The notes below the pieces were generated by a model. That model was not told where the DNA came from, searched no databases, and was given only the letters and a program-made list of their open reading frames with translations. Of a DNA stretch of 64,000 nucleotides, positions 12,223 to 23,646 are shown in pieces. The stretch is taken from assembly GCA_024349245.1 (NCBI GenBank), contig JALDNG010000015.1, positions 15,069,501 to 15,133,500 on the forward strand. Direction: 5' to 3'. Source of the stretch: Neodontobutis hainanensis (Eukaryota > Chordata > Actinopteri > Gobiiformes > Odontobutidae). How positions within the stretch are numbered: position 1 is the first letter of the stretch; every line of letters begins with the position of its first letter. A program made the translations under genes and the position numbers.

Positions 12223-15200
12223 GTGAGTCCACTGCTACCTTTGTGCTGCTCTTTGCTAAAGATTATAAGTCGTTTTAACGCATCCTTTAAGGTGGAACTA
12301 GTCTGTACATCGTTGGTTTAACACTTTGAAAAGTGTTACTCTAATTCTTCTAGTTACTGCTACTCTATGCTTTTCATGGATATATGAGAAATACAATTTA
12401 ATGATAAGCTTTAATTGTTCTTTATTGCATAAAAGGATATTGTTATGTTTTACAATATGTGCATTTACTGAAAGTTTATTTTCCTGACCTTTCTTTCTAT
12501 AGATTGTTAGTTCTTCTCATGTGATACAGTTTATTGTTGAAATGAATGTCAATTGGTATAAATGGATAAGAAATATTATCTGGTTATTGCTCAGTGGTAT
12601 CAATGGTCAATGGTTATGCAGCACAGAGAGAACAAAGCAGAGCCACACCTTGGAAAATTATTATTAATATACTAAACTTATTATTAAAGGAATCCTAATA
12701 GGATATTAAGTTGTTGTACCAGCTATGTTCATTTTCAGAAAAAAATGTCATGTCTAATTTCAAACCAGAATATTAATAATATTGTCCTGCTCATAATACT
12801 TATTACACCACATAATCACCATAACGCCAGCTGTGCACACATAGTTATGTTTCTGCATTTATTTATGTATGGCTTGATGAAATAATTACTTAATAGCCAT
12901 GTGGAGCTTACCGGATAAACAATAATATTTTCCAACACACATCCTAACCTGGTACATGCTTAATATTTCCATTTGCTTTTTTCTTTTACTAATGATATAT
13001 GGCAATACATTTATGGCCTGTAACTGACAAAGATTTGTTATTAGTGCACTATTTGATTCATACATAGATAAAAAGCAACAAATATATTTGTTTTTAAAAA
13101 CCTTGTATAGCGTGCCCACACTGACATTTGAATTTGAAGTTCTAAGAAAGATAGTCCTGCAGCTGGAGGAAGAAACAGGTGAACAATGTCAGGAAGCTTT
13201 AGCAGGTCAAGCCAATAAACCAGCCTCATGATACTGCTGACTGATACAAAACTTGCCTGTAGCTCTGTCTTATTCTTCAGCTGAGTGACTGCTCTATGGA
13301 GTGCTGAGTGAGACACAGTTCGACCTAAAGTTACAGCAGTACATGTAAAGTGGCACTTACCGGTGTGGCGCTTACTGTTTTCCTTTGAAGTGCCCATAAA
13401 TGTGATCTCCCTTGTGACTTTAAAAAACATTTTCAAAAGTAGTGCATGTTTACGTGTGCCTATGTTTGGGGCTTTCATGTGCGTGACCTAATTCCTCTTT
13501 GAGAAAAGTATCCACAGTGATGGCTGCCTGGTCGTGTGTGCTTGTGCACTCACACAAGTGTGTGTGTGTGTAAACATGCCCCCGCTTCCTTGTAAAATCC
13601 GACAGAGAGCACACTAAGTTCATCTAAGGACAGGGAAATGCTTTTCTTTCCAGTGTGAATCATTTTGGAAAAATGAGCCTCTGGACCGAATTGCTCCAGC
13701 AATTTGGCATGTTTCACCATTCTGCTTTATTGTCTATTTTGGCTGAACCTGCAGTTCTTCATTTTACTGCCAAGAAAACTTCAGGTCCTATACAACAGCA
13801 AAGCCAGAGTCAATCATTGTAAGTAAGTAAAATAAATCTCTACAGAATGCTGCCATTGCTTCCTGTTTAGCTGCGATTTCCAAACTGTAGCGACTCTGTG
13901 TATATAGTCTAGTGCCCTACACCGGGACAGTACCGCCTCTTTGGCTTCACACTGTCACTTGTAAAATTTAAAAGGAAAACTACACCATTTTTCATCATTT
14001 TCATTTTTAGCCCAGTTTTTCAGCACAATGTCTTTGCCGTTGCACTTAACCGTCGTTGAGTTTAGAGAACAAAACTCTGCAGTGAAGAGAAAAGAAAGTG
14101 TGAGTGGGAGCGGTTTTGGGATGTAGACAAGGAAAAGGGGAGGGGGGGGGGTGGAGGGAGTTTTTAATTTTGCAGTCAGCCAGCCCCTTATAATTCTTCT
14201 GGCCCCCCATTAGACGGCGAGGTGGGGAGAGGGAGTGGCCTGCTGTAGGTTTGGTGAGCCAGTGGTGGGCCAAGGCAGCCAGCAGCTGGGCTCTTACTAC
14301 ATCCGTGCTCCAGCCTGAGTTATGAAGGCTGGGGAATGGCAGCCAGCCTAATTACAATGACTGATTGCCCGTCCGTTGGCATTTCTCACATGGTGATTGT
14401 CGTGTGTGTAGTATACGAGGGGAAGGAGGACGGCTATTTCTCATTGGCCTTCCCCTTCTTTTCTTTGCATGAGAACAGTCCAAGATTGGGCTGTGATTGG
14501 TTGGAAAGAAAATAGATGTTTCATGATTTGGAGAGGCAGAATTGTTTTTTAGCCAGAGACAGGTGATGTTGCATGTAGCCAAATCAATGTTTGGCACAAA
14601 ATCCTGCACCAAATTGGTGATTGTTTTTTTCCTCGTTAATATCATTAAATACACAGGGCACGTATTTAATTGTGCCAACATTTGGACATATATCTACTCA
14701 AGTTTTCTGTTATTTAATTTAAATAAAAGAAAAATGGTGTGGCCTTGAATCGTCCATTTGAATGTCGACAGAGTGCATGGAGATGTGATGTGTATGTTAA
14801 GAGGGATCTGGTTTGAGTTGGTCTGCCCTGCTTTGTCCACTGTTTTGGCTTTTGTTTCTTCAGTAATGAATTGTGGAAGCCTTGGCTGTGGCTGAAGTGT
14901 CTCATAGCAACTGAAAGAGAGAGGGAGCGTGAAAACAGAGAAAAAGCTATGTAGGGGACATCATGTGTTTCTTACAAAAGGGCAAGGCAGACCAATCCTT
15001 AGCATTGTTTTATAGGGAAACTCAAATGTCCAATGTATAGGTATTTATTAGCTTCATAAATGCAGCGTCTGGAGCTAATATGTCTGCAATTGTTTGCAAA
15101 GTTTTAAAACAGATTCAGGCAACCAGTGATGGTTGTCCATTGTACCACATGAGTCTTGTTAACATAATTTAAGTTTATTTGTATAGGGCTCCTTTTTTCC

Positions 15201-17752
15201 TCTGTCACGTACGCACTTTTATGTGTTCATGCAAATGTTTCGTGTTTTTGGCTGTTTTTGCCCATGTGTGAGTGTTCTCGCCAAGGTCGTTTTTATTAAC
15301 TGGCAACCAGTGTTGAAGCCTAGCCATGTTTGCCCTGTGACCCAGACACTACCTGTCTGCTGCCATGGTTACGAGGACAGAGCAGGTTTAGTGGCCCGAC
15401 TCCAGGGATTACTTTCCCTGGTCTTAACAATCCGGGCTGTGCCCCGGTGGCTGTAAAATGGACCAGACTGCACCCTAACAGTTAAGGGAGTTCTCCACTG
15501 TGCCCCGGTGGCCTTTAAAACTGCCCTAAGTGCTGTGTAAGGGATTAGACCTGTACAACGTAATTGCTCTGGTGTCAGTGACTGTCCCTTTGTGATCTGG
15601 TTCACTTGTAGTGATTAGCTCTCATAAATGAAAGGGCTCTGGTGCACACCGCATACACGTCTTAGCTTTTGAGCTAAAACACATGGGGAAGTATTTTTAT
15701 ATCCAAATTAATGAACAAAATATTCAGAGGTAGGGTTTAAGGGCGAAGCATTAATTTCGGAACAATTTTATTGTTAATACACAAACATAATAATTATGTG
15801 CAAGATTTTGACTGCACAGCCCTATGTGAAAGTACTGTACATTATGCAACCAATAATCAATTCAATTTGTAACTATACAAAAGTACAGAGGCAGCCTTTA
15901 TCAATTATATATTCACATCTTTCTTTTTCGTAAGAGATAAAAAAAAATGAGAATATGAGCATGTGCGTGTCATTTGAGGTGATTCAATTGTATACTGTCA
16001 GAACTTTATTTTCTGTCCGCCACTAGAAGCTGGTCTTGTTGGCTGATCAGATTGGTGTTGACATTTTAACTGCCATTTGCTGACTGCTCATTATTTATGT
16101 AGCCTTTGATTTAGTGATGGAAAGCTCAGGTTGAATACCCCACATGGCAGCCAGTGCCAAAGCCTGTGCAGTCTGGCTAGAGCACAGAGGGTCAGGAGTC
16201 TCCAGCACAGATTTTGGTGACTTAGCAGAAACATAAAGGAATCTCTCTTCTTTCCCAGTGACTTGCAGTGTTACAGGTGTCCACCAGATGCTGCAGGCCG
16301 TGTGATCTGTCCCTTGCATGGCACCCATTGGAGATGTATGTCCACGTAGAGCAGAGGCTTGAAGCTGTTTGAGTTTGTTTCTTTTGGTTTTCTAAAACTA
16401 AACTAGAAAGGCTAGTGCTTTTAATTCCACTTGATACACTTAGCCATTGGGAGGGATGACTATAGAACACAATAGATGCAAACCTTGTCATTTATTTAAA
16501 TTTCTTAACTGCATCTTTCCATTATAGTTAACTTAGTGACATTTACATTTTTTTTAATTAAAATACTATTGATACTGAAAATGTGAAAATGATTTCTGTT
16601 GCACCCTATACTATTCTGTTTGTATGTGCTGTTTGAAAGGTTATATATATATATATAATATTAGCAATATATTAAAGAACAAGGCTGAAATATACAGATC
16701 CAGAAGACTTCCTGCCTTTTTGTTTGTCCTACATTGCTTAATTATATTCTTTGGGCTAGTCCTTGTTATGTTACATTTTTGTGCTTATTAACCGTTGTTG
16801 CCAAAGCTGGGTCATTGCATTATCTTATTATATTTTAACATTTTAGCAAGGGTGCTTTGATTGATCTGCAGCCGATCATGGTTGCTAAAAATAGTGTATT
16901 CGGCTAAAACTGTTGATCAGAAGGGTTAATCAGATGACACAAATCTGCAAGACTTTCAGGCTTTGTTCCTTTCAAAAATCTCTCTCGTTTGGTGGTTTTA
17001 TGAGGTGTTTAGGCAGGACAGTTAACTTGTTGTTTGCTACATGTGGAAATCCACGCACTACATACCTCATCAGACATTTGAAGGCACGTAAGGTCAATAA
17101 ATATGAGGAGCTATCTCAAAGACAGAGCAGAGCAGCTCAGGAGCTCAAACTTCACTCACATACTTCTCTGTGTCACAGACTGCATGGCAAGGACAGAAAA
17201 CAAAAAACAAAACCAAAAAAAAAAAGCATCTAATGAGCAAATCTTTAGCACCGCAAACAACCTTACAGATGTTCCCATCAACAAACAAACTATATCCCCA
17301 AAATACAGAGAAGCTCATATATTATTATGCTTTTAGTGATCAGTGATCAGCCTCATGAATCCAGATCGGAGAACCCTTCATTTTTGTTGTAAGTGTTTGT
17401 AGCCAAAGGGGACATACATTTAAATACAAATGAAATGATGCGGCCTTTGTCTGCCAGAGACTGATTATCTTATGGCAGTCAGGATGACGGAGTTCTTAAA
17501 CACCAAAACATTCTTAAAAAATAAAATGTCTAAGACCGAACAAAATAATGATAAGAGAATATTCTAAAGGACATAATACTGATCTTGTCAAATTTAATAA
17601 AAGCTGTTTAGTTACTAATATATTTTTTTTATATACACATTGATATGAATGGTCACAACTGGTACTCTGCCCATGGGTATTTTTCTTGCAACATATACTG
17701 TATGTTGTATATGATCTGATGGTTGGGACTGCTGTGTGGTGTGAGTTTTCAA
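12223..17752. other. Non-coding stretch
   Basis: About 5.5 kb without a recognised gene. The 14.0-14.7 kb part is more complex and GC-richer than its surroundings. It contains a long G run near 14140 and TAATTA-type homeodomain motifs near 14350, so it could be a conserved non-coding element. A short direct repeat at 15437-15512 is listed separately. Open frames of up to 145 codons in this stretch lack any recognisable domain. Confidence 0.45.
15437..15512. repeat. Short direct repeat pair, 61-bp period
   Basis: The 15-mer CTGTGCCCCGGTGGC occurs exactly at 15437-15451 and again at 15498-15512. Each copy is soon followed by a TAAAA run. Only two copies are seen. Function unknown. Confidence 0.7.
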
Positions 17753-17801
17753 AGCAGGTTGGTTCAGTGCAGAAACAGTGACAGCAGTGAACCAACCTGC
17801 T
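17753..17801. repeat. Short perfect-type inverted repeat (hairpin)
   Basis: Arms 17753-17770 (AGCAGGTTGGTTCAGTGC) and 17784-17801 (GCAGTGAACCAACCTGCT) are complementary over 18 positions with a single mismatch, around a 13-nt loop. Flanking bases do not extend the stem. At 49 nt it is shorter than a typical pre-miRNA. It lies about 90 bp upstream of the LINE fragment. Confidence 0.75.
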
Positions 17802-17894
17802 GGTACAATGTGAGACGCCTGTTTGGCTCTTACATTGCACCCTTTAGACTTACCCAGAGAAGCCCATCATTTTAACAATGACTTTATTATTTTA

Positions 17895-18893
17895 TTCCTT
17901 GTGGATTTGGATACGGCATTTAACCCTGTACCTCGCGGCACCCTGTGGGTAGTACTCCGGGAGTATGGTGTCTGCTAAGGGCTATCCGGTCCCTGTATGA
18001 CCGGTGCTTGGTTAGCATTGCCGGAAGTCAGTCAGTCTTGTTCCTGGTGCATGTTGGACTCCTGCAGGGCTGCCCTTTGTCACCGGTCCTGTTCATTATT
18101 TTTATGAACAGGATTTCTAGGCGCAGCCAGGGGCCAGAGGGTGTCTGGTTTGGGGACCACTTGATTTTGTCTTTGATTTTTGTATATGATGTTGTCATAT
18201 TGGCTTCAACAGGCCAGGACCTTCAGCGTGCACTGGGATGGTTTGCAGCTGAGTGTGAAGCGGCTGGGATGAGAATCAGCTCCTCCAAGGCAGAGGCCCG
18301 GAAAGGGTGGCTTCAGGCCTTTAGGGTGGTGGAGAGCTCATGCCTCAAGTGGAACAGTTCACGTACCTTTGGGTCTTGTTTACGAGAGAGGGAAGGATGG
18401 AGCGGGAGATTGACAGGTGGAAAGGTGCAGCGTCTGCAGTAAAGCAGGTGATGTACTGGTGAGTTTTAGTAAAGATAAAGCTGAGTTCCAAAGCAAAGCT
18501 TTCGAGTTACCGGTTGATCTATGGTCAAGAGCTTTGGGTCATGACCGAAAGGACAAGATCCTGGATACAGGGGGACAAAAAGAGTTCAAAATGACTTCTC
18601 CACAGGGTGGCTGGGAACTTTCTTAGAGACAAGGTGAGGAGCTTAGTCACTCGGGAGGGGCTCAAAGTAGAGCTGCTGCTCCACATGGAAAGGAGCCATC
18701 TGTTCCGGCTGCCTCCTGGACGCCTTCCTGGGGAGGTGTTCTGGGCCCATCCCACCAGGAGGAGGCCTCGGTGGAAGACCTAAGACACGCTGAAGGGACT
18801 ATGTCTCTCGGCTGGCCTTGGAACACCTCAGTATTCCCCCGTAAGAGCTGGAGGAAGTGTCTGGGGAAGGAGATGGATAGATGGACGGATAAT
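17895..18893 (+). mobile_element. Non-LTR retrotransposon (LINE) reverse-transcriptase fragment, degenerate
   Basis: Conceptual translation, needing frame changes, shows a 5'-truncated reverse transcriptase. A VDLDTAFNPVPRG-like segment is followed by RAIRSLYDRC, then the RT block LQGCPLSPVLFIIFMNRI near 18060-18115, then FVYDVVILAS near 18178-18207 where a catalytic F-x-DD is expected, then FAAECEAAGMRIS. Downstream sequence matches the C-terminal part of the same element type. The fragment ends in GGATGGAT-like units. Frameshifts, stops and loss of an Asp in the YXDD-type motif show that it is dead. A fragment of the same family's 3' end lies at 58125-58324. Clade assignment (Rex1/CR1-like or other) is uncertain. 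Confidence 0.85.
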
Positions 18894-21719
18894 GAAAAAA
18901 TAATTTAGTTAGATGAAGGTTTTATTATTATTATAATTTTTTCAAAGATAAAAACAAAAATGTGGACCATTTTTCCATCTTTTTCATTTTGAAGCCACTC
19001 ATAATGGTGCATGTCAGTGTGCCATGTCAATTTTGCATCCAAGGTTTTTCATTCTTCAGCTAAGGTCAGGAGCAAGTGGCTTTGCCTTATGTTAGGGTTA
19101 CTACTCCTAAGAGTTTTAGGGATGCTATCCATCTGGCCACTGGTAAAAAGATGCCATATGACTTGGTGCTGTCGCAGGACTGGACCCTGTGTTGAGATGG
19201 CCTGGTCAGTGAAGAGGCATGTGACGTTATTGTGAACAGACGGCGTGTTGGTGGGAGTCCCCTCAGCTCTCAGGGGAAAGGTGTCACAAAGACACCAGTA
19301 GAAGCTTCTGTGTCCAAATTATTATGATTATGGATTTTTCTCTTTGGAAAAATAAAAAATAAACAAAAAATGGAATCAAATTCATTTTCTTACATTTATG
19401 GTGACCTCTTGGATTGCTAAAAATTGCTTAAATATTCAAATTGGTTTCTGAAATTTTTTTAGATACAATACGTAAAAGATATAATTCTCTTGGTGGTTAT
19501 GTTGTTCACAATTATTGACTAACAATAACAGTCCATTTGTCAGGGAGTCCAGTTCTGAGCTGTCCCACTCAGAGATCGCAGGTCTTACTCCCCCATCACT
19601 CCTTGTATGAACCTGGCAGGACCAGGTGGGTGTCAGCCTTTTTCCCCTGTCCTTGCCCCCTCCCCCCACCAGACACAGTGATGGCACTTGGTGCCAGAGC
19701 CACCCCTCCCTCCCTATACTGTGCGCCGCAGGCAGAGCCAGGCATGGGATCTCCATCTGTGCACAAAGAAGCCTCCTCTATCTGCATACGCTGCACATAA
19801 AAGGCCCTTTTGTCATGAGCTCTGCACACATGACCGTCCGCTTTTCACCCTGCTGGAAAAAAAGATCACTCTCTCCAGCAATCCAACCCCACCCCCAACA
19901 CCAGACTCAATCCACTCCCACCCCCACACACCCTCCGTCTGCAGGGAGAGAGATCGGCGTTGAACTTTGTCGAATAAAGACAACCATCAGATGGGGCTGC
20001 ATCCATTACAGAAAGTTCCAGCTCCCTTTTTCATTTCTCCTTTTTCACCTCTGGCTTGTCTCTGGTCTGTCCTTGTGTGCCCTCACTTCAGACCTTGATG
20101 CATTATAACATCTGCTATGCTCAAATATAAATGGGCTCTCGTTTCTACCATCTCTCTGCTTTCTGGAGTCTCTGACATTTAAGGGGCATTAGCAGTTGGT
20201 TGTGTGCCAGGTATTGTCCCCCCACCCCACACTTCCCACTCTCTCTCTCTTTCCTTGTTACAGAGGCACAAGCTGAATTGACAACAGTCCGAGAGCTGAT
20301 GCTTTTCTCTTCCTCATTCTGGTGCCTCCTACCTTTAACCCCTGATGTGTCAAGATAAAGACATAAATGTCCTCACCGACACCCGATGAGCTGCAATGGA
20401 CAGGCTGCCATGTCGGCTACTAAAGATGACAGAAATTGGTGTTGTGGGACTTTGATTTAGGGTGGGGACAAGCAAAGACATAGTCAGGCTACACACACTG
20501 TCAAGTGCACAGGGGCTACCACAAAATCGCTTTCCTCAGCATTTCCTTTGAAACACACACAGTCCTGATGCCTTGCTCGCAGCCAAACAAGTGTGGATTT
20601 TGGAAAGCCCTCTAGCTCATCTTGCTGTCGCTGCACTCGGGCCTGTGGCGGAGCGGAAGGAGTAGATTGACTTCTCCCTCCAGCAGCATGTCCTCTGTGT
20701 GACCCACAGCCGCTTTGAGCACTGGTAGAGGTCAGGGACTTCACACAATAACTCCCCCGAGCTGTCCTCACCTTCAGCTTGAGGATGATGACGGCGGACA
20801 GGCGGTCAGTCAGTCATATATGTAATTAATATATAAATTAAATGCAGAAAATTTGAAAAATTCAGCACCAATGACAATGACCATAAAGACGTGTTAAGGA
20901 ACCATATTATTTAATAAATACAGCTTAATAAGAATCTGTTATTAGATTTAGTAAAAAATACACCATTGAGCAACATAAAATACAATAGTCATTTTATAAA
21001 TAATGTGACTGCAGTTTAGACTTAAAAAAAAATGCATTTGTTGCATTATTTTTTTGGCATTTTTTTATCAACAAAGAGCCTTTTCTTCATAGTTTTGACT
21101 TAAATGTATAACTGTGAGTAGTATTCACTTGTTTCAACTAATTTTTTGTCAGTCTTTCAAATTTGTATATGCTTATCATCTATTTTTGCATAGTGAAGTT
21201 TCATCATTGATTTGAATAAGCTTGGTCTGAATGTTTCAATCAATAGATTAGCAATGCAAGAGTATGTTTTCTGAGGCAGTCAGGTGTTGTGTGAGTGATT
21301 GTTGGACTGTCTGCAGTGCTGATGAAATCCTGGATTTTTCTGCATACACACTTTAAGGAGAATAAAACTAAATTTCACGGATCGTATTAGTGCTCTCTCT
21401 GCTCGCATACAAAAGTCCAGGCAGGCTGATGCAGGATATACAGGTGTTCGGCTCAAAGGCACATAATCCGTACATTTTTTGTTTAATTGATTTAGTCCCA
21501 TAACTTTTTGCAGCTTAGATCAGGTGGTTTGGTTCATTTACAGAGATGTATTATTTTTAGATAATAATTTTGATGTTTTTGCTTGACAGCTGTAAAAATG
21601 CATGCAGTTTTATTAAGTAATTTGCAGTGATTTGCCCAATATCATAAGCTCCGTATTAATTTTGATACCTTAATGCTTGATGTAGTTTTCATAATAGCTG
21701 CCTTTCATGCAGAACCATA
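18894..21719. other. Non-coding stretch
   Basis: No gene recognised. It includes a C-rich part (about 19620-19940) that produces artefactual proline-rich open frames, and a pyrimidine tract ending in CTTGTTACAG near 20264 that looks like a splice acceptor but has no partner exon I can define. Confidence 0.45.
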
Positions 21720-21918
21720 TTAGCCTATGAGGGCCGGCCAGAAGTAGCTGCTGTTAGTTACTGTTAGGGCGCGTCCCTCTTTGGATAGGTCATCACTCGG
21801 AGGCCTGATATCGAATAGGTCCATAATTCCAGCTTGTTCCCAGGAGAAGCTCTTGCTCACTGCTTTTCTCTCTGTCTCCCTTTCATTCCACTTCTGCTTC
21901 ACTCTGAAAAACAACGAG
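21720..21918 (+). other. Candidate non-coding exon (donor-like 3' end)
   Basis: A moderately GC-rich, non-repetitive segment in AT-rich surroundings ends at AACGAG|GTAAGG (GT at 21919-21920), a strong consensus donor. No acceptor defines its left edge, so it would have to be a first exon, or its start is misjudged. It has no conserved reading frame. If transcribed it could be part of the let-7 host transcript. Confidence 0.25.
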
Positions 21919-23462
21919 GTAAGGTCTCTTCAACAACTGAACCTTTTTCTTTTGCAAATGATTTAGTTTAATAGTGTTTAAGACATTAAGTTTAGTTTAT
22001 ATTTAATGTGGTATTGTGAGCTTTGGTCAGATAATCACGAGGGCAGTACACTGATAGGAAACAAAATGTGTGTGTGCCTCCGTAAAAAAATAAATATGTA
22101 TATATATATCGCTTTGCTTTACATAGATAACATGAAAACATATAAAATTAGGACAACTTTTGAAAAAAAGAAAATAACAATTTTATCTGCTACATGTCAC
22201 TTAAAAATAAAATGGTTGAATAATTTGAATGTATTACTTAGGTTTATGGTTATAATACCTGCCTGTTATGTTATATTAAAAACACTGTAAATATTAAATT
22301 TGATAGATTTAATTGTTTTTAATACTAACTTTATAAATTAATACAATTTACCTAGAACAAAATGTGTTTCAGTGTGATGTGAGGAACAGTGTATATGTGC
22401 CACAGTGAAACAAGGCTTTTAAAAAGTTCATTTGACGTCAAGTTTCAAATGACAAAATTATTAAATAAAATAAATAAAAGCTATTAATCAATATGTTTGA
22501 AAAAAATGTTTTTACTTTTGTTCTTTTTAGATTAATTATTATTTTTCTAGTCACACTTTTTTTTATATCCATTTGTAAGAACTATTTAATAATTGAGTTT
22601 GTTACTATATACAAAATGTATTTATTTTGAATATACAATTAGATATGGTGTGTTCAAATACTGTTTATTAAATACAAATAAAATAAAAGTTTAAATACAT
22701 GACAAAAAGTATTTAGTTATTTGACCGAACAATACATTACAGTTGCTTTAAATACATTTAAGAAATTAGCAGCAGAAATTGTTTTTTTGTCCAGTGTAAA
22801 ATAAGCTCATGTGTAAAGCAACTGTAAACATTATTGCATGAATGTGTTTTATTTTAAATACTGTAGACATAATTTCAGTAACATTACAGACTGTCTTTTT
22901 GTAGCAGACAGTTAATAATGTTCCCCGACAGTGTGTGCTCATGGACACACAGGGTTAAGGTTATTCTTTTCACTTCGCAGCTGGTCCACACGAGTATTTC
23001 TGAACAAGCCTAGCAGCGAGAGTTTGTGTCTAAAGTTTGTGTAAAGACATTGTAGGATAATTTTGAATATCATCATGAGTTGTTCTTATGTGATAGAGAA
23101 GTCATACTGCGCATGTCCTGTTTCCGCCATTTTGTGATCACAACATTACCCCATTTTATGAAGTTTGAGACACAAGGTCTGCAGCTGGACACCTAGAACA
23201 TAAATTAAAACCAAATAATATATAAAACCAAATTATTTTTTATTATTTTTAATTCTAGATATATCAATTTGATTCTCATTGGACAAATGAATCTGTTGTA
23301 GAAATGTTGTTATGCGTATATATATTATGTTTTTTTTTGTTTGGGAATGTACTTAAAGCTTCAGTGCAACTTGTTTTACTCTAGAGTGTGTGAGTGTGTG
23401 TGAGAGTGAAGGCCAGATGAGTGAAAGTGACGGTCAAAGTCAGCTGCCCGAGGTGACTGCTG

Positions 23463-23475
23463 AGGTCAAAGGTCA
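23463..23475 (+). promoter_or_regulatory. Perfect DR1 element (PPRE / HNF4-type site)
   Basis: The sequence is AGGTCAAAGGTCA, two exact AGGTCA half-sites with a single A between them. This is the consensus bound by PPAR-RXR heterodimers and also by HNF4, COUP-TF and RXR homodimers. Extra half-sites lie just upstream: CGGTCA followed by AAGTCA near 23431-23442, and AGGTGA near 23451. It is about 16.8 kb upstream of let-7a and 30 kb upstream of the ppara start codon. Binding is not shown by sequence alone. Confidence 0.55.
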
Positions 23476-23632
23476 GCCTGTGTTAATAAGACATGATGTG
23501 CTGGGGTGGAACCTGGTCCCAGGAGGACCCAGCCCTAATCGGCATTAGTTAATGTGTTAGTAATCTTTACCTTCTTAAAGCAAACAGCAGTGGGACACTC
23601 ATTGGCCCCTATGGCCTCCTATGTAACACTTT

Positions 23633-23646
23633 TGACCTTAGGGTCA
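23633..23646. promoter_or_regulatory. Everted nuclear-receptor half-sites (ER2)
   Basis: TGACCT-TA-GGGTCA places two receptor half-sites back to back with 2 nt between them, about 160 bp downstream of the perfect DR1. Everted repeats are used by some RXR heterodimers, usually with longer spacing, so the match is weaker than the DR1. Confidence 0.3.

Noticed and set aside
13041..13478. 145-codon minus-strand frame
   Set aside because: No recognisable domain. A single open frame of this size is expected by chance in a window this long.
17945..18442. 165-codon frame as a host gene
   Set aside because: It is the reverse-transcriptase fragment of a LINE with a damaged catalytic motif.
19626..20108. 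160-codon proline/serine-rich frame
   Set aside because: C-rich sequence artefact with overlapping frames on both strands and no recognisable family.
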